NCBI GenBank assembly: GCA_963705325.1
Contig: OY970069.1
Span: forward strand, 62,001 to 126,000
Direction: 5' to 3'
DNA length: 64,000 nt
Source: DATARH01 sp963705325
Lineage (GTDB): Bacteria; Pseudomonadota; Alphaproteobacteria; ATCC43930; CGMCC-115725
In this document: in pieces, positions 41,277-50,679 of the stretch
How positions within the stretch are numbered: position 1 is the first letter of the stretch
Layout: each line of letters starts with the position of its first letter
Notes under the pieces: model-generated
What the model saw: only the letters and a program-made list of their open reading frames with translations
What the model was told of the DNA's origin: nothing
The model's database searches: none
Translations under genes and position numbers: made by a program

Positions 41277-41714
41277 CTACGGGTCGTAGCGGAAATGCCG
41301 CTCGCCGACGCGAGTTTCGGTTTCGCGAAAGCCGAACCTTAGCAGCCTCTCCACCAGCCCGGTGCGATTGGAGTCGCGAAGGCTGGCCGTGATCGGCACA
41401 TTGCGCTCCACTACCTTGCCAATGAGCTCGTCGAGCATCTCGCCAAGGGCATAGCGCAAGTTGAGGAGCTCGTTTTCGCCCCAATGCCGCCCGACCTCGG
41501 CGCTGTCGACCAGGGCGACGCCGGTAACGGCCTCACCGTCCACCGCAACCCACGACTGGCCAAACGCCAAAATCTTGCGTATCGCGGCGTAGAGCGCCTC
41601 TTCCTGCTCCAACGTCTCGATCGTCAGCGGGATTTCACCGGCGAGCTTCAGCAGCAGCGCGTGAATGTCGGCGGCATCGGCGACGACAGCGGGACGAACG
41701 GGCGAGGCGCTCAT
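41277..41714 (-). CDS. GNAT-like acetyltransferase inside the ugp operon
   Basis: The 145-residue protein starts RPAVVADAADIHALLLKLAGEIP and continues with WVAVDGEAVTGVALVDSAEVGRHWGENELLNLRYA. The ending, DSNRTGLVERLLRFGFRETETRVGERHFRY, fits the closing strand of the GNAT fold. The acetyl-CoA loop (Q/RxxGxG/A) is not clear, so activity is uncertain. Its ATG overlaps the ugpE stop and it ends 9 bases before ugpC, so it is cotranslated with the transporter. Confidence 0.65.
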   Translation of the reverse strand: MSASPVRPAVVADAADIHALLLKLAGEIPLTIETLEQEEALYAAIRKILAFGQSWVAVDGEAVTGVALVDSAEVGRHWGENELLNLRYALGEMLDELIGKVVERNVPITASLRDSNRTGLVERLLRFGFRETETRVGERHFRYDP

Positions 41715-42559
41715 TTCTCGCTCTCGACCAGGCCCTTGACGAACCAGCGCTGCATCAACACCACGACCAAGACCGGCGGGACGATCGCCAGCATCGCGGT
41801 CGCCATGACGATCTGCCATTCGGTCTGCGTGTCGCCATTGCCGATCATCTGCCGGATGCCGATGACGATCGTCGTCATCGACGGCGTGTCTGTCACCAGC
41901 AGCGGCCACAGATATTGGTTCCAGCCGTAAATAAAGAGGATCACGAATAGCGCGGCGATATTGGTCGCCGACAGCGGAATCACCGTGTCGAAAAAGAAAC
42001 GCACCGGACCGGCGCCATCGATCTTGGCCGCTTCGACCAGCTCGTCGGGAATGGTCAGGAAGAACTGGCGGAACAGCAGAGTCGCGGTCGCCGATGCGAT
42101 GAGCGGCAGGCTCAGCCCGACATAGCGGTCGACGATTCCCATGTGAGCGGCGACGTCATAGGTCGGGGTAATGCGCACCTCGACTGGCAGCATCAGGGTC
42201 ACGAAGATCGCCCAGAAGCATAATTTGCGCAGCGGAAAGCGGAAGAACACCACGGCATAGGCCGAGGGCAACGAAATCGCGATCTTCCCGGCGGCGATGG
42301 TCAGGGCCATGACGAGGCTGTTGATCATCATCCGCCCAACCGAAACGCCGCTGGTCTTGACGGTGCCGGCGGTCACCGCACCCACCAGGTTTTCGACCAG
42401 GCGGCGGCCCGGCAGCAGCGGCATCGGCGCCTGCAGGATCGCCGACAGATCGAGGCTCGCCGCGACGATCATCACGTAGACCGGGAACAGCACGATCGCC
42501 AGCCCCGCGATCAGGATCGCGTGCGGTACCCAGGCGCGGGATCGAGCGGTCACCATCAT
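41711..42559 (-). CDS. ugpE: ABC transporter permease, UgpE type
   Basis: The inner-membrane permease has six predicted helices and the cytoplasmic EAA loop VEAAKIDGAGPVRFFFDTVIPLS that docks the ATPase. The ILFIYGWNQYLWPLLVTDTPSMTTIVIGIRQMIGNGDTQTEWQ region is typical of UgpE. The start is placed at ATG 42559 (MMVTARSRAW), but longer in-frame options reach 42604. A strong intercistronic hairpin precedes it. Confidence 0.93.
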   Translation of the reverse strand: MMVTARSRAWVPHAILIAGLAIVLFPVYVMIVAASLDLSAILQAPMPLLPGRRLVENLVGAVTAGTVKTSGVSVGRMMINSLVMALTIAAGKIAISLPSAYAVVFFRFPLRKLCFWAIFVTLMLPVEVRITPTYDVAAHMGIVDRYVGLSLPLIASATATLLFRQFFLTIPDELVEAAKIDGAGPVRFFFDTVIPLSATNIAALFVILFIYGWNQYLWPLLVTDTPSMTTIVIGIRQMIGNGDTQTEWQIVMATAMLAIVPPVLVVVLMQRWFVKGLVESEK

Positions 42560-42614
42560 GGCGCTTCGCCAATTGCGGCGGCACATCCGTGCCGCCTCCG
42601 GCACCAGCCCACTC

Positions 42615-42664
42615 CCCCGCCCGGCCGCCCGATTAGCACACTCTCATTGGGCGGCCGGGCGGGG
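42615..42664. repeat. Perfect 16-bp inverted repeat between ugpA and ugpE
   Basis: CCCCGCCCGGCCGCCC (42615-42630) pairs perfectly with GGGCGGCCGGGCGGGG (42649-42664) around an 18-base AT-richer loop. No T-run follows on either strand. It is a strong intercistronic stem-loop likely to affect mRNA decay or partial termination within the operon. Confidence 0.8.
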
Positions 42665-42696
42665 AGCGGGCCGGAACCGCATTCGCGGAGGCGAAC

Positions 42697-43581
42697 CTAC
42701 GCATAATGCACCCGCCGCTCGATGAAGCGGAACTGGATCGCGGTCAGCGCGATGACGATGACCATGAGGACCACCGACTGCGCCGACGAGCTTCCATAAT
42801 CGTGCCCGACAAACCCGTCATAGTAGACCTTGTAGACGAGGATTTCGGTCGCCTTGTCGGGGCCGCCCTGGGTGACGCGCTCGATGATCCCGAACGTGTC
42901 GAAAAAGGCGTAGACGATGTTGACGACGATCAGGAAAAAGCTGGTCGGTGCCAACAGTGGAAAGACGATGGTCCAGAACCGCCGCCGCGGGGTGGCGCCG
43001 TCGATCGCCGACGCCTCCAGCAGCGAGGCGGGGATTGCCTGCAACCCGGCGAGGAAGAACAGGAAATTATAGCTGATCTGCTTCCATGCCGCGGCGAGGA
43101 TCACCAGCAGCATCGCCTGCTTGCCATTGAGGAGATAATTCCAGTCGACGCCGATGCGGTGGAGCCCGGCCGCGACAACGCCGATGCTGGGATTGAACAG
43201 AAACATCCACAGCACGCCGGCGATCGCCGGCGCGATCGCGTAAGGCAAGAGCAGCACAGTCTTATAGAAACCCGCGCCTTTCACCACCCGGTCGGCCATG
43301 ACCGCCAGCAGCAGCCCCGGGACCAACGCCAGGATCGCGACCGCGACGCTGAAGAACGCGGTCACTGCAAAAGCTGAAATGTAGTTGGGGTCGGCGAAAA
43401 TCGCGGCGAAATTCTCCGCGCCAACAAACCGCGTGGAGAGACCGAACGCGTCGCTGCCTTGCAGCGACTGGACCATGGCCTGACCCGCTGGCCAGAAGAA
43501 GAAGATCGCCGTCACCGCCAGTTGCGGCAATAACAAGATCACCGGCAACAACCAACCCGAAAAGACGACGCGGCGGTCCAT
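42697..43581 (-). CDS. ugpA: ABC transporter permease, UgpA type
   Basis: The 294-residue permease has an N-terminal LLPQLAVTAIFFFWPAGQAMVQSLQ segment, six helices and the EAA loop LEASAIDGATPRRRFWTIVFPLLAPTSFFL. The late FDTFGIIERVTQGGPDKATEILVYKVYYDGF is characteristic of the UgpA side of glycerol-3-phosphate importers. It pairs with ugpE. The ATG at 43581 is the only reasonable start. Confidence 0.94.
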   Translation of the reverse strand: MDRRVVFSGWLLPVILLLPQLAVTAIFFFWPAGQAMVQSLQGSDAFGLSTRFVGAENFAAIFADPNYISAFAVTAFFSVAVAILALVPGLLLAVMADRVVKGAGFYKTVLLLPYAIAPAIAGVLWMFLFNPSIGVVAAGLHRIGVDWNYLLNGKQAMLLVILAAAWKQISYNFLFFLAGLQAIPASLLEASAIDGATPRRRFWTIVFPLLAPTSFFLIVVNIVYAFFDTFGIIERVTQGGPDKATEILVYKVYYDGFVGHDYGSSSAQSVVLMVIVIALTAIQFRFIERRVHYA

Positions 43582-43605
43582 CGGAAGAGAAGAGCGCTAG
43601 AAATA

Positions 43606-43697
43606 CCCTCCCCCGGGCTTGACCCGGGGGCCCACGTCATTAGCGGCAGGCGACGCCCTCGAAGACGTGGATGGCCGGATCGAGTCCGGCCAAGGGG
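43606..43697. repeat. Dispersed two-hairpin repeat, copy 2 (ugpB-ugpA spacer)
   Basis: CCCTCCCCCGGGCTTGACCC... continues to CCCACGTC. The second part is GAAGACGTGGATGGCCGGA-TCGAG-TCCGGCCAAGGGG. It is almost identical to the copy at 24097-24188. It sits between the binding-protein gene and the permease genes, a place where REP-like hairpins commonly stabilise the upstream mRNA. Confidence 0.8.
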
Positions 43698-43728
43698 AGG
43701 ATTTGGCTTGCGTCGGCACCGCGCGCGC

Positions 43729-45048
43729 TTACTGCACGTTCTTCTGGAACTGGCGCAGGATCGCGTTACCGCGACTGACCGCGTCATCCATCGCCGCCTT
43801 GGCGGTCGTCTTACCCGAGAACGCGGCCTCCAAATCCTCGGCGATGACATCGCGGATCTGCACCATGTTGCCGAAGCGCAACCCGCGCGAATTTTCGGTC
43901 GGCGGCTTGCCGGTCATCTGCAGTATGGCGACTTCGGTGCCCGGGTTCTTGTCATAGAAGCCCGACGCCTTGGTGGCGTCGTAAGCCGCCTTGGTGATCG
44001 GTAGATAGCCGGTGTCCTGGTGCCATTTCTCCTGGACCGGCACCGACGACAGGTAGGTGAAGAACTTGGCGATGCCCTTGTACTGATCGGGCTTCTTGCC
44101 GCCCATTACCCACAGGCTGGCGCCGCCGATGATCGAGTTCTGCGGCGCGCCCTTAACATCGGGGTAGTAGGGGAGCTCGGTGACGCCGAACGGAAACTTC
44201 ACCCCGGCCTTGATCGCGCCGTAACTCGCCGACGAGTCCTGCAGCATACCGCAATCGCCGGAGATAAACTTGGCGGTCGGCTCGGTGGTGCGGCCGGCGT
44301 AGTCGAAGCTCTTGTCCTTCTGCGCGTCGGCGAGGTTGCCAATGTGGCGAACCACGGTGGGATTGTTGATTTCGAGCTCGGTATCGAACCCGCCGAGCCC
44401 GTTCGCCTTGGTGCCGATCGGGACGTTATGCCAGGCGCTAAAATTCTCCACCTGCACCCAGCTCACCCAAGCCGAAGTGAGGCCGCAGGCGACACCGGCG
44501 GCGCGCAGCTTCTTGGCCGCGTCGAAAGTTTCCGGCCAGGTCTTGGGCGGCTTGTCAGGGTCGAGTCCGGCCTTTTTGAACGCGTCCTTGTTCCAATAAA
44601 CGACCGGGGTCGAGCTGTTGAACGGGAAGGACAGCATCTTGCCGTCCGGAGTGCTGTAATAGGCGGTCACCGCCGGCAAGTAGGCAGCGGGGTCAAATTT
44701 CTCGCCGGCATCGGCCATCAGCTGGTAGACCGGCTTGATCGCCCCCTTGGCCGCCATCATCGTCGCGGTGCCGACCTCGAACACCTGGACGATGTCGGGC
44801 GGGTTGCCGGCGCGGTAGGCCGCGATCGCCGCGGTCATCGTCTCGGCATAGGAACCCTTGAACACCGGGGTGACCTTGTAGTCGCTCTGCATCGCATTGA
44901 AGTCGGCGGCGATCTTGTTGATTCGGTCGCCGTTGACCGAGGTCATCGCGTGCCACCACTGCAGCTCAATCGGATCCGCGTAGGCGCCGCGGAGACCGCC
45001 GCCCAACATCGTCATGACGACGACAAGCGCAAGTGCGAGTTTTTTCAT
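43729..45048 (-). CDS. ugpB: Periplasmic solute-binding protein, UgpB type
   Basis: The 439-residue protein has a Sec signal peptide (MKKLALALVVVMTMLGGGLRGAYA) followed by IELQWWHAMTSVNGDRINKIAADFNAMQSDYKVTPVFKGSYAETMTAAIAAYRAG. This is the usual start of mature UgpB, which binds sn-glycerol-3-phosphate or glycerophosphodiesters. The length equals UgpB. ATG 45048 is preferred over 45057 because the GGGGGG ribosome site is 9 bases upstream of it. First gene of the transport operon. Confidence 0.93.
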   Translation of the reverse strand: MKKLALALVVVMTMLGGGLRGAYADPIELQWWHAMTSVNGDRINKIAADFNAMQSDYKVTPVFKGSYAETMTAAIAAYRAGNPPDIVQVFEVGTATMMAAKGAIKPVYQLMADAGEKFDPAAYLPAVTAYYSTPDGKMLSFPFNSSTPVVYWNKDAFKKAGLDPDKPPKTWPETFDAAKKLRAAGVACGLTSAWVSWVQVENFSAWHNVPIGTKANGLGGFDTELEINNPTVVRHIGNLADAQKDKSFDYAGRTTEPTAKFISGDCGMLQDSSASYGAIKAGVKFPFGVTELPYYPDVKGAPQNSIIGGASLWVMGGKKPDQYKGIAKFFTYLSSVPVQEKWHQDTGYLPITKAAYDATKASGFYDKNPGTEVAILQMTGKPPTENSRGLRFGNMVQIRDVIAEDLEAAFSGKTTAKAAMDDAVSRGNAILRQFQKNVQ

Positions 45049-45105
45049 AAAATCCATCCCCCCTGTGCCGCCCGGCTTATCTGACGAGCGCAGCTTGCCA
45101 AATCG

Positions 45106-45149
45106 TGACACAGGCCGAAAGCTTTTGTGACAATGCATGGATATGACAG
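45106..45149 (-). promoter_or_regulatory. TGTCA repeats upstream of ugpB, possible Pho box
   Basis: Read on the minus strand, three TGTCA words occur at 45148-45144, 45132-45128 and 45110-45106. The last two are 22 bases apart, twice the 11-base period of Pho boxes, with a weaker CTTTC between them. ugp operons are often PhoB-controlled, so this could be a PhoB region, but spacing is not canonical. Confidence 0.3.
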
Positions 45150-45843
45150 CCTCGAAGAGCAGCTCGGCGCACTGGAAATCGGCGTGCCGGTGACCATCCG
45201 CGTCAGCCCCAGGGCGCAGCGTCTGTCGCTGCGCGTCGACGCGGCAAAGCGCGCTGTCGAACTGGTGCTGCCGCGGCGCTTTGCGGCGGAGACAGCGCTG
45301 CGCTTTGTCGCCGCGCATCGCGGCTGGATCGCGGCTCGATTCGCGGCGATGCCACCGCCGCGCTCTCTCGGTGAGGGCGCCAGCGTGCCGGTTTTCGGCG
45401 TGCCGCATCGCGTACGCCGCGAGCTCGACATCGAGGCGCCGGCAGTGCGCGTCGCCGATGGCGAGATTCGCGTGCGCGGCGATCCCATCCACCTGCCGCG
45501 CCGGGTGCGCGACCATCTGACCGCGCTCGCGAAACGCGATTTTGCCGCCCGCGCTCGCGCGACCGCCGCGCGCATCGGCAAAAGCGTGACACGCGTCGGG
45601 GTGCGCGATCCAAAAAGCCGCTGGGGAAGCTGTTCATCGAGCGGCGCCCTGTCATTCAGCTGGCGTTTGGTGTTCGCGCCGGAAGCGGTGATCGACTACG
45701 TCGTCGCGCACGAGGTCGCGCATCTGGTCGAGATGAACCACGGCCCGCGCTTCTGGCGTCTGGTCGCGACCCTGGTTCCCGAGATCGACAAGCCGCGCGC
45801 CTGGCTCAGGCGGCATCGGCTGGAATTGCTGGCCTACGGCTAG
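45133..45843 (+). CDS. YgjP-like (DUF45) metallopeptidase
   Basis: The 236-residue protein has the M48-like zinc motif VVAHEVAHLVEMNHGPRFW (HExxH plus downstream residues), preceded by the family block VGVRDPKSRWGSCSSSGALSFSWRLVFAP. An N-terminal beta-rich part has VTIRVSPRAQRLSLRVD. YgjP/SprT-like proteins are cytoplasmic and poorly characterised. ATG 45133 and GTG 45127 are both possible starts. It diverges from ugpB and shares its promoter region. Confidence 0.88.
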   Translation: MHGYDSLEEQLGALEIGVPVTIRVSPRAQRLSLRVDAAKRAVELVLPRRFAAETALRFVAAHRGWIAARFAAMPPPRSLGEGASVPVFGVPHRVRRELDIEAPAVRVADGEIRVRGDPIHLPRRVRDHLTALAKRDFAARARATAARIGKSVTRVGVRDPKSRWGSCSSSGALSFSWRLVFAPEAVIDYVVAHEVAHLVEMNHGPRFWRLVATLVPEIDKPRAWLRRHRLELLAYG

Positions 45844-45921
45844 GGCTCTCACCGCGCGCCGCGCGTTCAGCGCTTTTTAAGGAAGTATCGATCACGCTGG
45901 CCCCAGGCAAGGGAGCGCGGC

Positions 45922-46254
45922 ATGGCCATTCGGCCAATCTGCCCGAGCGCGCAGCAATGCGCGAACCGGGACGCCCGGACGACGGTGCTGGAAAGCGAAC
46001 TGAACCGGCTCAGGGAGCTCGATGGAATTCGCGAGGATTTCGCCAATTACCTCAAGGGCGAGATCGAGTTGCTCCAAGCCGAGCTTCGCGCGGTGAGCGA
46101 GACCGACGGCTTCGACCGCTTCCGCCAGGTGAAGATCGCGATCAGCAAGGCGTTGCATCCGAACAACTTCGCTGGCGACCCGACTGCGCAAAAGATCCGC
46201 GGCGACATCTTCAAGGAGATCTGGCCGCAGATCGAGCGCATCGAGCGAGGGTGA
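45922..46254 (+). CDS. Hypothetical helical protein with J-domain-like end
   Basis: The 110-residue protein has a helical middle (LESELNRLRELDGIREDFANYLKGEIELLQAELRAVSETDGF) likely to form a coiled coil. The C-terminal VKIAISKALHPNNFAGDPTAQKIRGDIFKEIWPQIERIE recalls the J-domain pattern of a first helix and a HPD-like turn (HPN here), but lacks the true HPD. I infer a scaffold or co-chaperone-like role at most. Confidence 0.6.
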   Translation: MAIRPICPSAQQCANRDARTTVLESELNRLRELDGIREDFANYLKGEIELLQAELRAVSETDGFDRFRQVKIAISKALHPNNFAGDPTAQKIRGDIFKEIWPQIERIERG

Positions 46255-46263
46255 GGCTCGGCC

Positions 46264-47643
<1,380 letters not shown>

Positions 47644-48188
47644 TGACGTCGGCGACGACCTGCATTTTGATGATCTTGTCGGGATTGACGACCATGCCGT
47701 TATTGGCCTTGTCGCCCTTCTTGATCTTGTCGACGAACTCCATTCCCGACTCGACATGGCCGAAGATCGTGTACTTGCCGTCGAGCTGCGGCGCGGCGGC
47801 GTATGTGATGAAGAACTGGCTGTCGGCGCTGTCGGGGTCGGAGGTGCGGGCCATCGCGACGATGCCGCGCACGAAGGGCTCGGAGGAGAACTCGGCCTTC
47901 AACGGATGCCCGGAGCCGCCGGTACCGGTACCGGTGGGGTCGCCGGTCTGCGCCATGAAGCCGTCGATGACGCGGTGAAAGACAACGCCGTTGTAGAACC
48001 CTGCGCGCACCAGCTTCTTGATCTGCGCGCAGGTTTTCGGCGCAACATCCGGCTGGAGCGCAATCACGACGCGGCCGAACGCCAGGTCCAGGTAGAGCGC
48101 GTTCTCGGGGTCGAGCGCCAGCGCCGGGTTGACGCCCAAAACCAACACGGCGACGACCAGGAAGAACCGCCTCAGGACGCTCATCGCG

Positions 48189-48674
48189 CTAAGCCGCCGC
48201 GTCGGCGGCGACCTGCATCTTGACGATCTTGTCGGGATCGGAGACCGAGCCGTTGCGCGCCGAATCGCCCTTCTTGATCGCGTCGACATGCTCCATGCCA
48301 GAGACAACCTTGCCCCACACCGTGTATTGCCGGTCGAGAAAATTGGCGTCGGCGAAGCAGATGAAGAACTGGCTGTCGGCGCTGTTCGGGTCTTGGGAGC
48401 GCGCCATCGACAGCACGCCGCGCACATGCGGCTCCGCCGAGAATTCGGCTTGAAGCTTGGTGCCCGAGCCGCCCATGCCGGTTCCGGTTGGATCGCCGGT
48501 CTGCGCCATGAACCCCTCGATCACCCGGTGAAAGACGATCCCGTCGTAAAAGCCGCGGCGGACGAGAGCCTTGATGTGGGCGCAATGCCCCGGCGCGAGG
48601 TCGGGGCGCATTTCGATCACCACGCGGCCGGCGGGCACGTCGAGATAGATCGTGTCTTCCAATTCGGCTGCCAT
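48189..48674 (-). CDS. ppiB: Cytoplasmic peptidyl-prolyl isomerase (cyclophilin)
   Basis: The 161-residue cyclophilin without signal peptide has FHRVIEGFMAQTGDPTGTGMGGSG, MARSQDPNSADSQFFICFADANFLDRQYTVWGKV. All active-site residues of the family (Arg in FHRV, Gln in AQTGD, Phe in SQFFI) are visible. First of a tandem pair. Confidence 0.93.
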   Translation of the reverse strand: MAAELEDTIYLDVPAGRVVIEMRPDLAPGHCAHIKALVRRGFYDGIVFHRVIEGFMAQTGDPTGTGMGGSGTKLQAEFSAEPHVRGVLSMARSQDPNSADSQFFICFADANFLDRQYTVWGKVVSGMEHVDAIKKGDSARNGSVSDPDKIVKMQVAADAAA

Positions 48675-48689
48675 TGAAATCCCTTTCGC

Positions 48690-49643
48690 TTATGCCACCG
48701 CGCGGCGGCGGTCGTACCAGCCGCCCTTGCGGAAGCGGTCGAGATAGAGCGGCAGGATCGCCTCAACCGCGGTCGGCTCGATGCCGAGCGTCTGCAGCGT
48801 CAGCGCGCCCGACGAAACGACGTTGTCGCGCTTCAGCATCTCGACCTGGTCGACGGTCAGCGGCGGGTTGGGCAGGACCGCCATCAGCCGCGCCTGCAAC
48901 GCGGCCAGACCGAACGGCAGATCGATGAACCAGCGTTTGCGCTTGGTCTCGGTGAGCATCACCTCCATCAGCTGGCGGAAAGTATAGATTTTCGGTCCGC
49001 CGAGTTCGTAGGTGCGGCCGGCTGCGGCGGGATCGTCGAGGGCGCGGATCACCGCGTCGGCGACATCGCCGACATAGACCGGCTGAAACCGCGTCTCGCC
49101 GCCGCCGATCAGCGGCACGAATGGCGACAGGCGCGCCATCGCGGCAAAGTGGTTGAAGAAATCGTCCTCGGGCCCGAACACGATCGAGGGGCGCAGGATG
49201 GTCGCTGTCGGGAAGGCGTCGCGCACCGCCTGCTCGCCCGCCGCCTTCGAACGCGCATAGGCGGAGGTGGAGCGCGGGTCGGCGCCGATCGCCGAGATGT
49301 GGATCAGGCGCGCGACACCGGCCTCGCGCGCCAGCCGCGCCAGCCGCGCCGGCGCGGTGTGGTGGACGAGGTCGAATGTCTGCGCACCGTGCTCGCGCAG
49401 AATGCCGACGCAGTTGATCAGCGCGTCCTTGCCGGCGAGAAACTCCGGCAGCACCGCCTCGCTGTCGATGGCGATGTTGACGAGGCCGACCTGGCCGACC
49501 TCGCCCTTCAGCCGCAGGAACTTGGCGTCCGCCGCGTGGCGGCAGCCGACGGCCAGCACCTCGCCGCGCTCGGCCAGGCGCTTGACGACATAGCGGCCGA
49601 TGAACCCCGACCCGCCGAGAACCGCAATCTGGTGCGTTTTCAT
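48690..49643 (-). CDS. NDUFA9-like NAD(P)-binding protein (atypical SDR)
   Basis: The 317-residue Rossmann protein has IAVLGGSGFIGRYVVKRLAERG at the N-terminus. The family text LINCVGILREHGAQTFDLVHHTAPARLARLAREAGVARLIHISAIGAD and LRPSIVFGPEDDFFNHFAAMARLSPFVPLIGGGETRFQPVYVGDVADAV follows. This subgroup is homologous to complex I subunit NDUFA9 and binds NADPH structurally. It lies downstream of petA on the same strand, with a hairpin repeat in the gap. The ATG at 49643 begins the Rossmann strand. Confidence 0.9.
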   Translation of the reverse strand: MKTHQIAVLGGSGFIGRYVVKRLAERGEVLAVGCRHAADAKFLRLKGEVGQVGLVNIAIDSEAVLPEFLAGKDALINCVGILREHGAQTFDLVHHTAPARLARLAREAGVARLIHISAIGADPRSTSAYARSKAAGEQAVRDAFPTATILRPSIVFGPEDDFFNHFAAMARLSPFVPLIGGGETRFQPVYVGDVADAVIRALDDPAAAGRTYELGGPKIYTFRQLMEVMLTETKRKRWFIDLPFGLAALQARLMAVLPNPPLTVDQVEMLKRDNVVSSGALTLQTLGIEPTAVEAILPLYLDRFRKGGWYDRRRAVA

Positions 49644-49721
49644 CGCCGCGCGGCTTAGCACGAAATTGGCCGCGGTTGGAGCCTGGAATCCGACTGCCGC
49701 GGAGCTGGCCCCCCACCCCAA

Positions 49722-49774
49722 CCCTCCCCCGCCGGCGGGGGAGGGAGACCCACAGCGCCGGCTGCGCGTGGGTC
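49722..49774. repeat. Double hairpin repeat between petA and the NDUFA9-like gene
   Basis: CCCTCCCCCGCCGGCGGGGGAGGG (a perfect palindrome at 49722-49745) is followed by GACCCAC...GTGGGTC (49747-49774). The first hairpin is the same family as the element inside cobQ at 24946. It sits immediately after the petA stop and may act as a transcript end or stabiliser. Confidence 0.75.
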
Positions 49775-49778
49775 CGCG

Positions 49779-50429
49779 CTAAATCTGCTCGATCTCGCTG
49801 AGGTCGAACTTGCTGCCGGGCGGGTTCTCGCCGATGCGAATCGTGGTGTCGCTGAGAAAATGGTACGGCGGCACCGGCAAGTTGTAGGGCGCCGGCACGT
49901 TGGCGAAGACCCGGCCGGACAGGTCGTATTTCGAGCCGTGGCAAGGGCAGAAGAACCCGGCCGGCGCGCGCTCCCCTCCCATCACCGAGGCCCCAGCGGG
50001 TTCCATCCGCGGCACGCAACCGAGATGGGTGCAAATACCCACCAGCACGAGAAACTCGGGCTTGACCGAACGGTGCCAGTTCTTTGTGTATTCGGGCTGC
50101 TGCAGCTGCGCCGAGTTCGGATCGCGCAGCAGGCTTGTATCCTGCGCCGATTGCAGCGTCTTCAGCTCGTCCGGCGTGCGGCGCACGATAAAGATCGGCC
50201 GGGCGCGCCACAACACGATGATCTGCTGCCCCGGCTTGACCGGGGACAGATCGACCTCGATCGGCGCGCCGGCGGCGATGGTGTCGGCCGCCGGTTCGAG
50301 CGAATCGATGAATGGCCACAGTGCCGACGCCACCCCGACCGCGCCGAGCGCCCCCGTCATGAGCAGCAGAAAATCGCGGCGCGGAACCTCATGCCCGGTC
50401 GCGTCGTGTGCCAGCGTCCGATCGGTCAT
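49779..50429 (-). CDS. petA: Ubiquinol-cytochrome c reductase Rieske iron-sulfur subunit
   Basis: The 216-residue protein has a TAT-type N-terminus (VPRRDFLLLMTGALGAVGVASALWPF) that also serves as membrane anchor. The 2Fe-2S cluster binding boxes are CTHLGC and CPCHGS, and the bacterial bc1 text QIIVLWRARPIFIVRRTPDEL is present. It carries electrons from ubiquinol to cytochrome c1 in complex III. The usual petB and petC neighbours are absent on both sides. Confidence 0.94.
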   Translation of the reverse strand: MTDRTLAHDATGHEVPRRDFLLLMTGALGAVGVASALWPFIDSLEPAADTIAAGAPIEVDLSPVKPGQQIIVLWRARPIFIVRRTPDELKTLQSAQDTSLLRDPNSAQLQQPEYTKNWHRSVKPEFLVLVGICTHLGCVPRMEPAGASVMGGERAPAGFFCPCHGSKYDLSGRVFANVPAPYNLPVPPYHFLSDTTIRIGENPPGSKFDLSEIEQI

Positions 50430-50679
50430 TCGCCTCGCCCGCCCACAGCCGGTACCGTCGGCCTAGTGAACGCTACAGCGGTCGTGAACGCACCGGCCGA
50501 AGAGACGCGCGGCTATTTATCGCAAGCGGCTTCGTAACTGTTGCGGCAAGCGCCGACTGGAGAAAACCGCCCGGCGCGGCTGCCGAATTCGGGCAGGGCG
50601 GGGCTTGTGCTCCCGCTTCGGCCCGGCGCGAGAAGACACGCTCAGCGGCCAGCAACGGCGCGTCCGCCCGGCGCCAGCC

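Noticed and set aside
48763..50319. 518-residue minus-strand frame spanning petA and the NDUFA9-like gene
   Set aside because: It crosses two well-supported genes in another frame and the intergenic repeat, with Arg-rich low-complexity translation.
50430..50679. Possible small gene or petB start between petA and metH
   Set aside because: Only frames with shadow-like composition; no membrane segment typical of cytochrome b and no ribosome binding site.
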